The notes under the pieces: generated by a model
Seen by the model: the letters and a program-made list of their open reading frames with translations, nothing else
Told to the model about the DNA's origin: nothing
Databases searched by the model: none
Shown: positions 49,961 through 60,830 of the stretch, piece after piece
How the letters are laid out: each line of letters opens with the position of its first letter
How positions within the stretch are numbered: position 1 is the stretch's first letter
Translations under genes and position numbers: made by a program
Source of the DNA: Polytrichum commune
Lineage: Eukaryota > Streptophyta > Polytrichopsida > Polytrichales > Polytrichaceae
Assembly (NCBI GenBank): GCA_950295325.1
Contig: OX485809.1
Span: 14,446,001-14,510,000, forward strand
Length of the DNA stretch: 64,000 nt
Direction of reading: 5' to 3'

Positions 49961-50396
49961 GGGGAGTGTTCACCTTTGGGGAGGGTTGTATATCATGTGC
50001 AAACGAGGGGTATTCTTGTAGGAGATATTTTGATGGCATGGACTAATAAAATAAATTGATCTCTTACCTAATTATCTAATCCATGATGCTTTAAGGGTCC
50101 ATATAATTATTTACAAATTGTGAAAGGGAGCAATTTCCACCCCCTTAAGATATTATAACGAATTGAGGTGAATTGGAAAATTGAATTCCATAGATTAAAA
50201 ATATAGATACTTCTAACCATTTGAGTGCCAAAACAAAGACTAAGTTATCAAGGAATGCCACTAGGAAACACTGAGTCCAAATGGTAAGTGCTCGTGTATT
50301 GACGACCATAAATTCTAAACTCCAATATCTTTAGGTTTTGCAATGTTGCCATTGCACACTCAATGGCACCACTAATACACAAATGCTCCGTTATCA

Positions 50397-50599
50397 ACAT
50401 GAAAATGATTTATCCCACACGGTATATTATATCTAACTAGATGGAATATGTTGTAAAGGACATCTTATTAGATATAATCTAGCATGGCGTATTTTTTTTC
50501 ATCATGTATGTGACCTCTAAAAAATTTCAAACCTTTAGGTACAAATCATAAACTACACTTTATTTTTCTAGGTCACGCCTAGCCAAAGCAATAATGTGG
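50397..50599 (+). repeat. ~205-bp direct repeat, right copy
   Basis: Match to 47314-47519, starting 'acatgaaaatgatttatccc' and ending 'gcaataatgtgg', with small differences in the middle. Confidence 0.75.
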
Positions 50600-50840
50600 A
50601 CACCCATATTTGAGTGGTATGTGGCTAGATGTGCATCTAAAAATGGACACCATAAAGACAAGTGTTTAAAAGAGATTGGTCTACATGCTCAAAATGTGCT
50701 AACCATTTGAGGCTCAATAGTCAACATGATTGGGGGAAGCTATATGACCACTTAATAGCACAAGAATCTTCACGTTTTAAATGGATAAGATATTCATACG
50801 AGCTCCCGAAATTATGAGACAAATGGCTACATGCACAACT

Positions 50841-51461
50841 AACACGATATTCAATATTTTGAGAGAGTGGGATCCTCTCAAAATAATATTGGCCATTTAT
50901 CAACCTAAAAGTCATGTTAGGTTGATAAATACTAGATTATACTTTAGATGTGTAGTTTCCATTAAAATGAGAGTATGTTAAGCTGAAAAATCGAGTCATT
51001 TAGGTTGAGTCAACCTAAATGAGGACAATATTTTGTCAATTTAGGTTGAGTCGACCTAAATGAGGACATTATGTTGTCAATTTAGGTTGAGTCGACCTAA
51101 ATGAGGACAATATGTTAGTCAATTTAGGTTGAGTCGACCTAAATGAGGACAATATTTTGTCAATTTAGGTTGAGTCGACCTAAATGAGGACAATATTTTG
51201 TCAATTTAGGTTGAGTCGACCTAAATGAGGACACTATGTTGTCAATTTAGGTTGAGTCGACCTAAATGAGTCGATTTCCCAGCTTAACATACTCTCATTT
51301 TAATGGAAATTACAGTGGAATTTACGGCGGAAAATCAAATGTTATTTTTTTACTTATACTCTACAACTTTCCAGTGGTTTTCATTTCATTCTTGGATTAA
51401 TAGTTTGCTTTTATGTACTCTCAATTCACTGGAAAACTCTCATTTTAATGAATATTGTGTT
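50841..51461. mobile_element. 621-bp nested palindromic element with an internal 41-bp tandem array
   Basis: The ends AACACGATATTCAAT and the complement of the right end AACACAATATTCATT form an outer inverted repeat of ~27 bp; AACT flanks both sides (50837-50840, 51462-51465). Inside is a second, better pair of ~45-bp arms (about 50957-51000 and 51264-51308, 'ccattaaaatgagagtatgt'). Two small hairpins lie on the left ('attttgagag' with 'ctctcaaaat'; 'tatcaacctaa' with 'ttaggttgata'). The centre is a tandem array (51000-51270). No protein is encoded. Non-autonomous; class unknown. Confidence 0.85.
51000..51270. repeat. Tandem array, seven copies of a 41-bp unit
   Basis: Units start at 51000, 51041, 51082, 51124, 51165, 51206 and 51247 (one spacing is 42), the last being partial. 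Each has two dyads: 'atttaggt' to 'acctaaat' around GAGTC, with GTCGAC at the centre in units 2-7, and 'gacaa' to 'ttgtc'. Units differ at only a few positions. Confidence 0.95.
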
Positions 51462-51509
51462 AACTTGGCTTTGCTAGTCATCTCGCACTAATTGCATGTT
51501 TCATAGGCT

Positions 51510-51917
51510 TTACGAGAAGTGGGACCAAAGAGAAAAAAGTATCCAAGTAACACACACGTCTACCTTAGCAACTAGCAAAGGGTGAAGGCATTTGGGTATG
51601 CTCTACAAACTATCCAACATACATTTGCTTGCTAGATAAAACAATTACCATGTGTGAAAGCCGCTTAGCTAAAGCCCACTCAAAAATCTCCATAGCATAT
51701 TCTTGTAGTTCTACGAGAAGTGGGTCCAAAGAGAAAAAAATATCCAAAAAACACGCATGTCTACCTTAGCAACTAGCTAGTGTGAAGGCATTTGGCTCCA
51801 CTTTAAAAACTATCCTACATACCATTGCTTGCTAGATGAAACAATTACCATGTGTGAAAGCCACTTAACTAAACCTTATTAAAAAAAATCTCAGGTGCAA
51901 GTTCTTGTAGACTCAAT
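51510..51917 (+). repeat. Two tandem ~203-bp units
   Basis: 'tacgagaagtgggaccaaag' at 51511 and 'tacgagaagtgggtccaaag' at 51715 each begin a unit with 'ctaccttagcaactagc', 'gaaggcatttgg' and 'ttgcttgctagat'. The second unit is the same as the start of the array block at 41640. Confidence 0.8.
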
Positions 51918-54900
51918 TTTCAATCCAATTATTGCTCATACTCCATGGTAGATTTGCAGAAAATGCAACACAAGTTTCGTTGGGTAAATCCAATTGACAG
52001 AAGTTAGAGGACATGCAAATCGAATTGAATAACATCCACACACATTATCTATATTCACTTGACGAGATGTGTTGGACGTCCTCAAGTCAATCCTTTTGTC
52101 GAGGTTGCCCAAACTTATTTCATTTGTTATGGAACCTAAACATGCTACTTATTGACCCTTACATGCCACTGAGGCCCCGATGAAGATTTGGAGACAGGAA
52201 TGATGAAGTATTTTTTTGGTTTTTGTTGTTAATTCCATCTTAAGCTATTTCTTAATAAAGAAACACTTGTTTAAATAGCTTTATCTTTTTAGTGAGCTTG
52301 TCCAATCATAGAAAGAAAGTGGAATAGGGTACAGATGGGTGCAAGCACAGTCCAATGGACAATTCTTGATTCTTTTGTAGGTTTAAGTGAACGTGATTCA
52401 AAAAAATATACTAATTTTGAATTTTGTGAAAAGAGGATCATAAACATGTAAAAAACATATTAATCTACACAAGATAAGCAATTTATGCTCACCAAAAAAA
52501 ATTCAAAAAAAATCCACATATCTCAAATATATGATGACCTTTAGGGCTTAAGAATGTTATGAACTACTTAGAATTTGTAGGTATAGAATATGAAATAGGC
52601 TCCACGACTTGAATGAATTCCACCTACAAGGTGGAGATCTGTACGACCTTATCATGTCCTCGATTGAGTCTAATGTGGGTACACCTAATGTGGCAATGAC
52701 GTATAATGTATTATGTAACGCATGTAGAAAATGTACATATTTGAAAGAAAATTGTTACAATAGATTGTCAATGAGTTTGACTTCAAGCATTTAGACGATA
52801 TTCACCTTGGTTACCACCCCTCCCCGATTTTTTATTTAAAAAAAATCATGTTCCTCTGTTGCATTTGCTAGTGTGTTCATGTAAGTGTTGTTATGAAACC
52901 CTTATATTTGTTGAAATATGGAAAGTGCCCATAATAGGTGCAACAACCTTAGGTTTGAAAGGCCTCCATGATGAAGGATTAAGAAGGTGTTTGTGATTGC
53001 ATTGAAGAATTCGCTCCTTACAAGATACCAAAGTCATCCATGCTTTCCCTTCATGCAAGGTATCCCAATTGCACATTTGGCAAAGACCGACGTAGTATGT
53101 ATGTTATCCATCTCATGCACAAAGAGGCTCTTCATTCATGCTTGCTCCGACACGAGGTGGCGTTCATATTTACCATTTGAATATTATCTCGTATTTAAAA
53201 AATGTCCCTTGAGACTTCATTATGGGTCTTATTTCGCTTGGGGGTCATTAGTTTGGGAGCTTCCATGAATGTTTGGCATTAAATAGCAATAAATACTTGA
53301 GAGCAAGGGGCAAAGAGAGGAATGGATGCTAGGGGTAAGGCAACATACTGGAATCCAAGTCATGTGTGCATATTCCTTGAACAAATTATGATGACCATCA
53401 AAACCAAATTGAAGGATACATTGCACAATCCAAAGCCTTCAATGTAGTATTCAATTAATCATGTTAAATTCATGTCTTTTGTTTTCCTTGGTTATTTTAT
53501 TGCTTCTTGCGTGTGTGTATATCTTTCCATTGTAATAGATAGTCATGATCGATCATGGAGGTTATTATACCTTACATGAGCATAATACATAAGAGACAAC
53601 GGATGATTCAAGGAACAATATTGCATGAGAGAGAGATAGAGAGAAACCCTGAACCTGTGTTTTGTGGGACTATTTAAAGTTATATTTCCCAATATGTGGC
53701 ACCTCTAGGAATGTTTCTCTCTGAATGTTTATGGAACGATTTCTCTAAATAACCAAGGTTGTTGTTATTGATTGGATATGGATCGTGCACAAAGTAAAGG
53801 CTACTTTAGATTATGGCTTAGGGCCATCATAATGAAATTGTGAGGGCCTTTGAAGCTCATCCGAAGGCGCTACTATGAAATATTGAATGTTTCAATATTG
53901 AATAAAATATGATCATTGGCCTTCAAGTGTAAGATATGCAATCCTTATCAGCGGTAAAGCTTTGCCATGGAGTTTTGAATGCTAGATGATGAGCGAAATC
54001 AACGATCTGAATGACATTTCGCCACAAAGTCCCGATGTGTTCCACGGCGGACAATCACATCCAATGGTTGGGGAAAACCGACGGCTAGTTCATTATCAGC
54101 CGATGGATTTCCCCTCATGGCTGGTCCAAATTTCCAACCATCAGATGGCAATCCAACTGTAATTTCAATCCTTTGGCAATTAGCTGATGGACCAGAAAAT
54201 GTCCCGAAAATGTAGCCGATTCTTCTTGTGAGTTACTGGATTTTAGCCAGAAGAAGTACCCTAAACCTTAAACTTTTTGAATTATGCAACCTTTCCATGA
54301 CCAAATCCAATTGCTTCTATGAAGAATTGGGGGACCCTTGGCCTTCAAGCGGTGAAGGCATTGCTAGGTTCAATTCCTGCCAAGGATATTAACTCTCCAA
54401 ATTTAAAGTTTTGAACATGCCTTTCTTTTCACTTATTCAAGATTTTGTACTAAGAAATGATTTTTAATAACTTTTCATACATTTTTTAAACAATTAGTGC
54501 CGATATGAATTCCATTTAATCGGATTTTGACCAATGAAAATATGAAAATATAGGCAATTGGCCGATTGATTTTACAAAAGACCGGCTCTTGCCGATGTAA
54601 ATTGGAAAAAATCCGACCCTTCGTAGCAACTATCGGCAATTAGCCACTAAGGCTTCAAAAACTTCCCGAACTCTGATCACACCGTGTGAGGCACCCGTCC
54701 CTTACACATGGAAATTCAATTTGTAGCATGGGTTGATAGCTTGTATATTAAAGCTCCGGCAACTAAGTTTTTTGTTCTTTGTTTGCAAATGCATAATTAT
54801 AACTGACAGTCAACCGCCGCCTTGAAATCTGACGGATTGCTATGGTATCAATCTAGATCTAATGACCGAACACATTACATGCGGCAAAGCCCACAAAGGG

Positions 54901-55312
54901 AGGTTGAAGTGCATGAATAATGAAAGGCTCCTGCACTCGGAGAAGGCCCTTATTCACACAACATCCCCACCCTTGGGCATTATCTACCAGTGTCTGCAGA
55001 GGACTTTGGGCATAATCAAAATCCTCATGTTTCCAAGTCCATCCAAGTCTCATGTTGTGATCTTTTGCCTTTCCTTGCGTAATTCAAGATGTGTTCCACA
55101 GATTCTTCTAAAATGGTGGGTAATTCCCCCCAAGTCTTGAGCTTCAACCGGCTATTTCTCAAACTCAACTGTAAGGAGCAGCCAGTTCTCCCCGTGTATT
55201 GATTTACCACGGGTGCCGTTGTAAAGACAAGCACCCTAGTCGCCGAGTCACAATAGAAAGGAAATGTTATTTCAAAACCATCCCATGCATGTGGGCCTTT
55301 CTACACATTACA
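51918..55312 (+). repeat. Array block, copy 3 (no family gene follows)
   Basis: Follows the order of copies 2 and 4 from 'caatccaattattgctcata' to 'catcccatgcatgtgggcc' and 'ctacacattacataaa'. Homology stops at about 55312, exactly where a promoter and family gene begin in the other copies. It carries an extra segment at 54060-54675. Confidence 0.85.
54060..54675. mobile_element. 616-bp insertion in array block copy 3
   Basis: ATCACA occurs on both sides (54054-54059, 54676-54681), while copy 4 has one uninterrupted 'cggacaatcacaccgtgtg' (62753-62771). No clear terminal inverted repeats were found, though the inside repeats 'ggcaattagc' and 'gccgat' motifs. The class is unknown; a deletion from copy 4 at a 6-bp repeat is the alternative. 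Confidence 0.6.
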
Positions 55313-55566
55313 TAAACGAGCCGCTAGGGGTCAAAGGCTCACCGCTGGTGGGAGAAGAAGTCCGCAAGGAAGTTGGCAAAGCAGGAAGTTGACGAATCTC
55401 AACCTTCGTACCGAACGGAAAATCATGAGGGACGAACTCCCGAAAAAAATCCCATTAAATTAAAGGATAACTCTAATCTGCGAAACTCAATATATATGCA
55501 CGTACTTAAATTGTACTGTGGCCTTCTGTTCACACTTCTATTATCCAACAAATTGGGCGCATGCAC

Positions 55567-55707
55567 CTTGAGTAAACCGATCCGGAAGTAATCGCATCCA
55601 TAAGCATAGAAAATTGCACGAAGCAGTGATGGATTACTACTATGCTGTAAAAATTCATGCTCCCAACGTCGCCACAGCTGGGCACAACATGTCAGTTTAC
55701 TTGGCTC
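55567..55707 (-). pseudogene. Isolated exon resembling an ABCC13/MRP7-type ABC transporter
   Basis: Read on the minus strand, a 141-bp (47-codon) open exon is bounded by an AG acceptor ('gatttgcag') and a GT donor ('ctcaag|gtgcat'). The peptide includes LWRRWEHEF, NPSLLRAIFYAYG and YFRIGLLK, which resemble the segment leading into the first membrane domain of plant ABCC13/MRP7-type transporters. Neighbouring exons were not found on either side; downstream on that strand lies array repeat DNA. It is most likely a captured or leftover exon. The family assignment is by eye from remembered motifs and needs a search. Confidence 0.4.
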
Positions 55708-56968
55708 CTGCAAATCATGCGAAAAGTTTATAAATATTAATCTTCTTACCTCAAGTGTTAAGAACCGTGTAGGTTTGGACTTAAATGATTTTATTTCAGA
55801 ACCTGTTTCAAAAATTATTTCAAGTTACATATCCTACAAAAAGTAGGCGCAAAGCTAAAAGTGTCCATTTATGGCCCATTTACTTGAGGGTTGATTTTTT
55901 TCCCATTTGTAAGGTACAAAAAAAGAACAACATTGCAAAATTATGCATCACCCACAAGATTGATACTATAACCCCAACTCCTAAATGATTGATACTATAA
56001 CTCTAAATCTTTGTCACGCCACATATTCCACAACAATATAAATGTTTGAAAAAAAAATTCGTATGTTTTGACCAAAAATCATGCATATCACTTCTGTGAG
56101 ACCACGATCGATCCCATGGTTGAAATCGTTGCATACGCCTTATTTGAATTCGTTCGTGTACCTCTTTTTTGAACCTCATCATATTAGTTATGCCTTACTT
56201 CAACCAAGCTATTGAATTCAACATATTAAGTTGTTTGCAGGCTTGTTTGTGTGAGAAAATCAGGGTTGTGGATTTATGATATGAGTAGAGCTTTATTTTT
56301 GTTTAGCACTATAACTTCGTTTAATTGTTCTTGTAGGATATGCACAATGACAAGCATTTATGTATGACTTTGAATAGATCGTATCACACGTGTAGGTGCA
56401 GCGCAACAATACACATTGCAATTGATTATTCGCACAGATGAAACATAACTGATTATGTTGAAACATCTCCCTGGCCAGTGCACAAAAGTAGTTTTCTAGA
56501 TGAAGTGTTTTTGGAATATGAGGATGTCATAACATGCTCCCTTGTATACTAATAGGTCAAATTGAATTGCTCTTGCAAGAGAGTTTTATATACTGTATTG
56601 AATTTTCAGTGAAGGAGAACTGGAATTGTGAGGTTGAGATGGAATGTGCGTTGAATGTATGTGTTGCATTTCTTTCGTCTGAGAAGCTTTGAAAGTACAT
56701 TGTAGATCGCAAGAGATATCTTCTCTATAGATCCACAAATGTAACTGTGAGTGCAGAATCTATCACAGATTGAAGTTACGATAATTTCAAAAACAGAGAC
56801 ATCTCCAAGAACCACCAAACTGCCTCTTTGAATGTTTGAGAAACAAAATGCAGTAGCAACAACAATTAGCATGAGTTTCTGAGAAAGTTTGTACTACAAA
56901 ATAACCTTGCAGAGAATAGCGACTTTGCACCACCATGATGACTAAAAAATACTAAGTCTAGTGAGTGT
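55708..56968. other. Intergenic region without a supportable gene
   Basis: About 55820-55890 matches the end motif of the dispersed repeat at 3400 ('gcaaagctaaaagtgtccat'). A minus ORF at 56606-56872 has no recognisable domain. Confidence 0.5.
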
Positions 56969-56976
56969 GATCTCTT

Positions 56977-58169
56977 CACGGGGAGGTCACTTAGTGCATT
57001 TTAAAAACGACGTGCGGCATAATATAGGGAAAGTTAAAATCATTTGACATAAAAATTATAAAAGAATTCCAAATAATGAAGGGTCCATTAAAAGTACATA
57101 AGCCCATTACAAGTAAAATAGATAGGTATAAAATATGGGCCATTCCATTTTAGTAAAAATAATATAGGAGCTGAAAATAAGGATCTTAGGATGTATGTTT
57201 AGTAGAATCAATTTCGTATGCATGCCTCACGAGGGATGGATGAAAAATTACTCATCATTCACCCAAAAATGAATGAAATTGGAAGCCTAACTCTATGCCC
57301 GACTTCTCTTGGTGGTTTTTCTCCCCTTCTCTTTTGAAACTCTTCAACCCGATTGTAGGGCGCCCGTTTGTGCACAACATTTGAGCCTCGCCGTTGTGTT
57401 TAGGGTTTAGGATTGCTTGTCGTCATCCTCTTCTCCAATCTTGTGTAGAGTTTTTTAGCCATGCTGTGTGATCTGATGCAGAAACCTTGAAGAGCAGGTC
57501 TGAAACGATCCACAAAGATTAGTGATCATTGAGTGTTGTCGGTATTCTGATTGTTAGTCAGTTATGCTCCCGAGCTTTGCAGGAACTAAACAAATGAGGT
57601 GTACACTCTTGATAGGAATGATTCAGAGCAACTGTCCAAGTTTGTGACAGAGCGAACTATATAAGATTCATGACCAAGCTTAAAGTGTTTCACACTATAT
57701 GGTTTTGGTCTTCACTAGCATGTAAAGTGATTTTGAATAAAGGATTTTTATGGAGCGGGTGTTGTATTTGTGAACACACACACAATCTTGTTGTGTTTGT
57801 AAACACACACTCAATCATGTTGTGTTCCATCCTAAGTCTTCTTTTTGTATTTTCACTTTAAGTTTTTGTACTTGGTTTTTGCAATGGTACGTAATTTTTA
57901 TATTTTTTTGTTGCCATGCTTTTCCCATCACTTTTGCATTGCATACATTCTTAAATTCAGTTTTTTTAATTAAAAGGAATATAGACTACAAAAAATTTCA
58001 ATGACATGGGCATTATAAGTAATGGTAGGGTACAAAAAAATAGGCCATTTTAGAATATTATGTAATTATAGGGAGCTTTTAATTCGTGCCTTGGAGGTAA
58101 ATAGCCCCTAAACAAATACCCCTCCGCCGCACGTGGTACACAAAAATCCTACTGAGTGACCTCCCCGTG
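56977..58169. mobile_element. hAT-like non-autonomous element, 1193 bp
   Basis: The ends are inverted repeats CACGGGGAGGTCACT. A perfect 8-bp duplication GATCTCTT flanks it (56969-56976 and 58170-58177). The outer ~220 bp on each side match the element at 49349-49960; the middle is longer and unrelated. ORFs inside are below 100 codons and show no transposase motif, so it is non-autonomous. The perfect flanks suggest recent insertion. Confidence 0.92.
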
Positions 58170-58177
58170 GATCTCTT

Positions 58178-60335
58178 TCTAAAGGGGTTACCCTTACCCC
58201 AACCTACTTTGCTAGCAAGATCCAACTTGCAAGATTCCCAGCCTAGCCATATTCAGCACATCAAAGAACATGGCCAGCTAGTGTTGCAAGCCATGTGGGG
58301 CCTCAGCAAGCCAACAAACATTAAAAAAAAATTAAATGGATTTCAAGAAAATTTATGTATCTCAACCCATGGTGTTGGTCCAACCATTGGCTTACCTTCA
58401 CAAAGTGAACAACACTCAAGTTGAGTATTATTCATTTTGTCACAAAGGTGGCCCAACATAAATGGGGCATGATCCTCCCAAAATTCCCAGTGCTAAGGTG
58501 CAAAATTCAAGTGTTGAGTATTTTAACTAATAATTGTGTGTTTCTATTTGAAAAGAAAGGTATGTGCAGAGGCAATGAAACTATCTATTGTAGGCGTGCT
58601 TAGGGATTTTGAGAGTTATTAATTAGTTGGGTGAGTTTCCATGTAGGCCACTCACCCACCAAATTCTAGTGGGAATAAGGACAAACTTGCCCAAATGTAG
58701 ATGGAATCGGGTGGGGGACTAGGGTTCATATGTGCCAACTAGCTTTTCTTATCTTCTCCAATTCGGGCCCACCTACTAGCCTCCTCCTCTAGGTTACCAT
58801 TAGTGGACCTCCTCTTTCAATCATTTGGTGACCGGCACTGGTAGGTTAAAAAAAAAAGTGTTAGTGGGAGTCTAAACTGATACTATTTAAGTAAAATTGG
58901 ACTAAATCAAGAATTGAAACATGTTGAAATCTATCACAAGATCCAATGATAAGATTGTATTATAAGATCCTTCGATAGAATATGCAGAATTGATTATGAT
59001 ATTATTATAGCAATTCTTTTTGTTGTATTTTCACTATGCAACGTTAATCTTATTTATATGAATTTATCAAAAAATAAATATTTGAGTTTTTTCATCATAT
59101 TTTAATCGCATAACATTAAGATATCTCCCATAAAAATTCGGTGTTGATAGAAATTTATGAGAGGACCCACCCATAGACATGAAGCAACCAAAAAGTCCAA
59201 CTTTTGAGAATTTGTCCAATTTTACTTAAATGTGAATTTCTAACAGCCCATGTCCATGACCCTCCATAATCTAATAAACTACCATAATGTGATTGGTTGG
59301 CAGCGTGTGCTTATCTGCATGGGAACTCCTCCAACCTACCCACAAATCATAATTTTGGGAGCAAGAGAGCTCTCACATTGTATGAAGTTGTTGTCTGCAA
59401 AGTCCTTCAAAGATGGACCAAACTAGGACTCATTGAAAGAACCTCTCTTTGAATGACTTTTTCATATAAAGACAAGTCATTCACTTGTCCTATATTGAAG
59501 GTTAATATGAAAGATAGGTGAAACTCTTTTGACCTCCCCTTTCCATCTCATTTTTTTTGGAAGAACTTTTGGACCTAAAAGAAGTGGCTTGTCGCAAGAG
59601 TGCTCTACCTTATTATTATCTTGCACATGGGACTACTTTTGGTTGGCCAGTTCCGGTTGGTTGCCAAGTTTTGGCCCATTTCATAGACCACCCGTGGGTC
59701 TCTTCCCATAGGGCAAAGCCAATAAACCACGTCTAGGACATGTCATCCTAAATCTCATATTTGTTCATGCAAGGTGAGTTGTGCCCACCCATCCTATCAT
59801 AGCAAGCTAGAAAGTCAAAGAAATTTTAGTGTGATGTTACTCTTTTATCATGTAAAAACTTTAAGTGTATTTGGATGACTTTACGAATACATTCTCAGAT
59901 TCTTCTTTTAGCCAACTCACCCAAGTTTGACCAAGAGAGTTTCTAGATAAGTCTATTGGTATTTTGAACTCTTTCTTCTCTTTGTTGTGGACCTTATTAT
60001 TTAGAACTAGATTTTAAACCAAACTTATCATCTTCTATCCACATATTTGAAGCTAATCATTCTTTAATAATCAATCTGAAACCCCTATCAATGCTCAAAT
60101 GACACATACGGGCACCCACATTATCTCCGCATCCAAAGTGAAGAGAAGAGGGAAAACACAAGAGTGAGGCGTAGGCGAAGAAACAAACGGGGAAGACAGA
60201 AAATGACAGGATTACGAAGATACTAAGATTGGTAGATTTGGAACAACATGGACGGAGTCTCCAAGGTAGCAAAGAACGACGTGGCCTCGAGAGAGTCCAG
60301 AAGCCCATTTCATCCCCCATAGACTTCTTATCCAC
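58178..60335. other. Intergenic region without a supportable gene
   Basis: About 59600-59720 resembles 6075-6310. The sequence upstream of gene C here is not the array block, unlike genes A, B and D. Short ORFs have no recognisable domain. Confidence 0.55.
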
Positions 60336-60518
60336 TAGACTAATTAAATCCCCTTGCTTCGCTTCGCCACTCTTGTCCCCACTCTTCCCCTCTCTGTCGC
60401 CCAAATTACTCGCACGCCTTATAAGCAAATCCACGCCTCCACTCCGTCACCAAGTTACGCTTCCACATCGCGCTTTTGCTGCTTCGGAGATTAGTCGACT
60501 GTGTTGCTACTTGTGGAA
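60336..60518 (+). promoter_or_regulatory. Core promoter and leader of truncated gene C
   Basis: The pyrimidine-rich block and TATAAG box (60420-60425), 99 bp before the ATG, with 'cttgcttcgcttcgccactc' and 'ccaagttacgcttccacatc', are the same as for genes B and D. Homology to the other copies starts near 60336, marking the upstream breakpoint. Confidence 0.7.
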
Positions 60519-60830
60519 ATGGAGGGTTGTGATAGTGGCCCTTATGGAGTTGTAAGGCATCTTATCGATCTTTGCTTTGAGCTGCAAGACAAGTGTATGC
60601 GGGCCTCCCAGTCGAGGAGCTATGCTCAGCGACATGATCTTTCAAAATTGCGAGAACAGACTCCTCAAGGCATTTTGGAGAAGGTCCTGGACACTTATGA
60701 TGTGTGTAAGTTTATCGATTTTCTATACTCCCTCCAACTGGAAAATTCCACGTTGGTAGGAGATGACCTATTCAACGGAATCAGAGAGTGCTTTTCCGAG
60801 ATTGAGAAAATCTTTTGTAATGGAACCTAA
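60519..60830 (+). pseudogene. Gene C: truncated member of the tandem family fused to repeat DNA
   Basis: The frame opens with MEGCDSGPYG, close to gene D, and runs through the variable N-terminal region to EIEKIF. It then leaves the family and continues CNGT before a stop. At that point the DNA changes to 'tgtaatggaacctaaacatg', which is internal to the array block (42073 in copy 2). The hydrophobic segment, the AP2-like region and the coiled coil are all missing. The 103-codon ORF keeps an intact promoter and could still be transcribed, but is best called a pseudogene. Confidence 0.85.

Larger units (their letters stand above)
50620..51540 (+). repeat. Dispersed repeat (family of 8570-8880) split by an insertion
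   Basis: The order 'caccataaagacaagtg', 'caacatgattggggg', 'aagatattcatacgagctc', 'aaatggctac' runs to 50840, and 'ctagtcatctcgcactaatt' resumes at 51472. Uninterrupted relatives at 3340 and 8760 show the join. Confidence 0.75.

Noticed and set aside
47314-50599. LTR retrotransposon with 205-bp LTRs
   Set aside because: No TG...CA termini, primer-binding site, polypurine tract or gag/pol coding sequence.
51000-51270. CRISPR-like array
   Set aside because: The 41-bp units are contiguous with no unique spacers and sit inside a plant mobile element.
54060-54675. Helitron reading of the insertion (TC start, CTGA end)
   Set aside because: The flanking ATCACA duplication and lack of a 3' hairpin do not fit; the matching end letters may be chance.
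56606-56872. Second exon of the ABCC-like gene on the minus strand
   Set aside because: The peptide has no motif I can align to ABCC proteins and no convincing splice borders.
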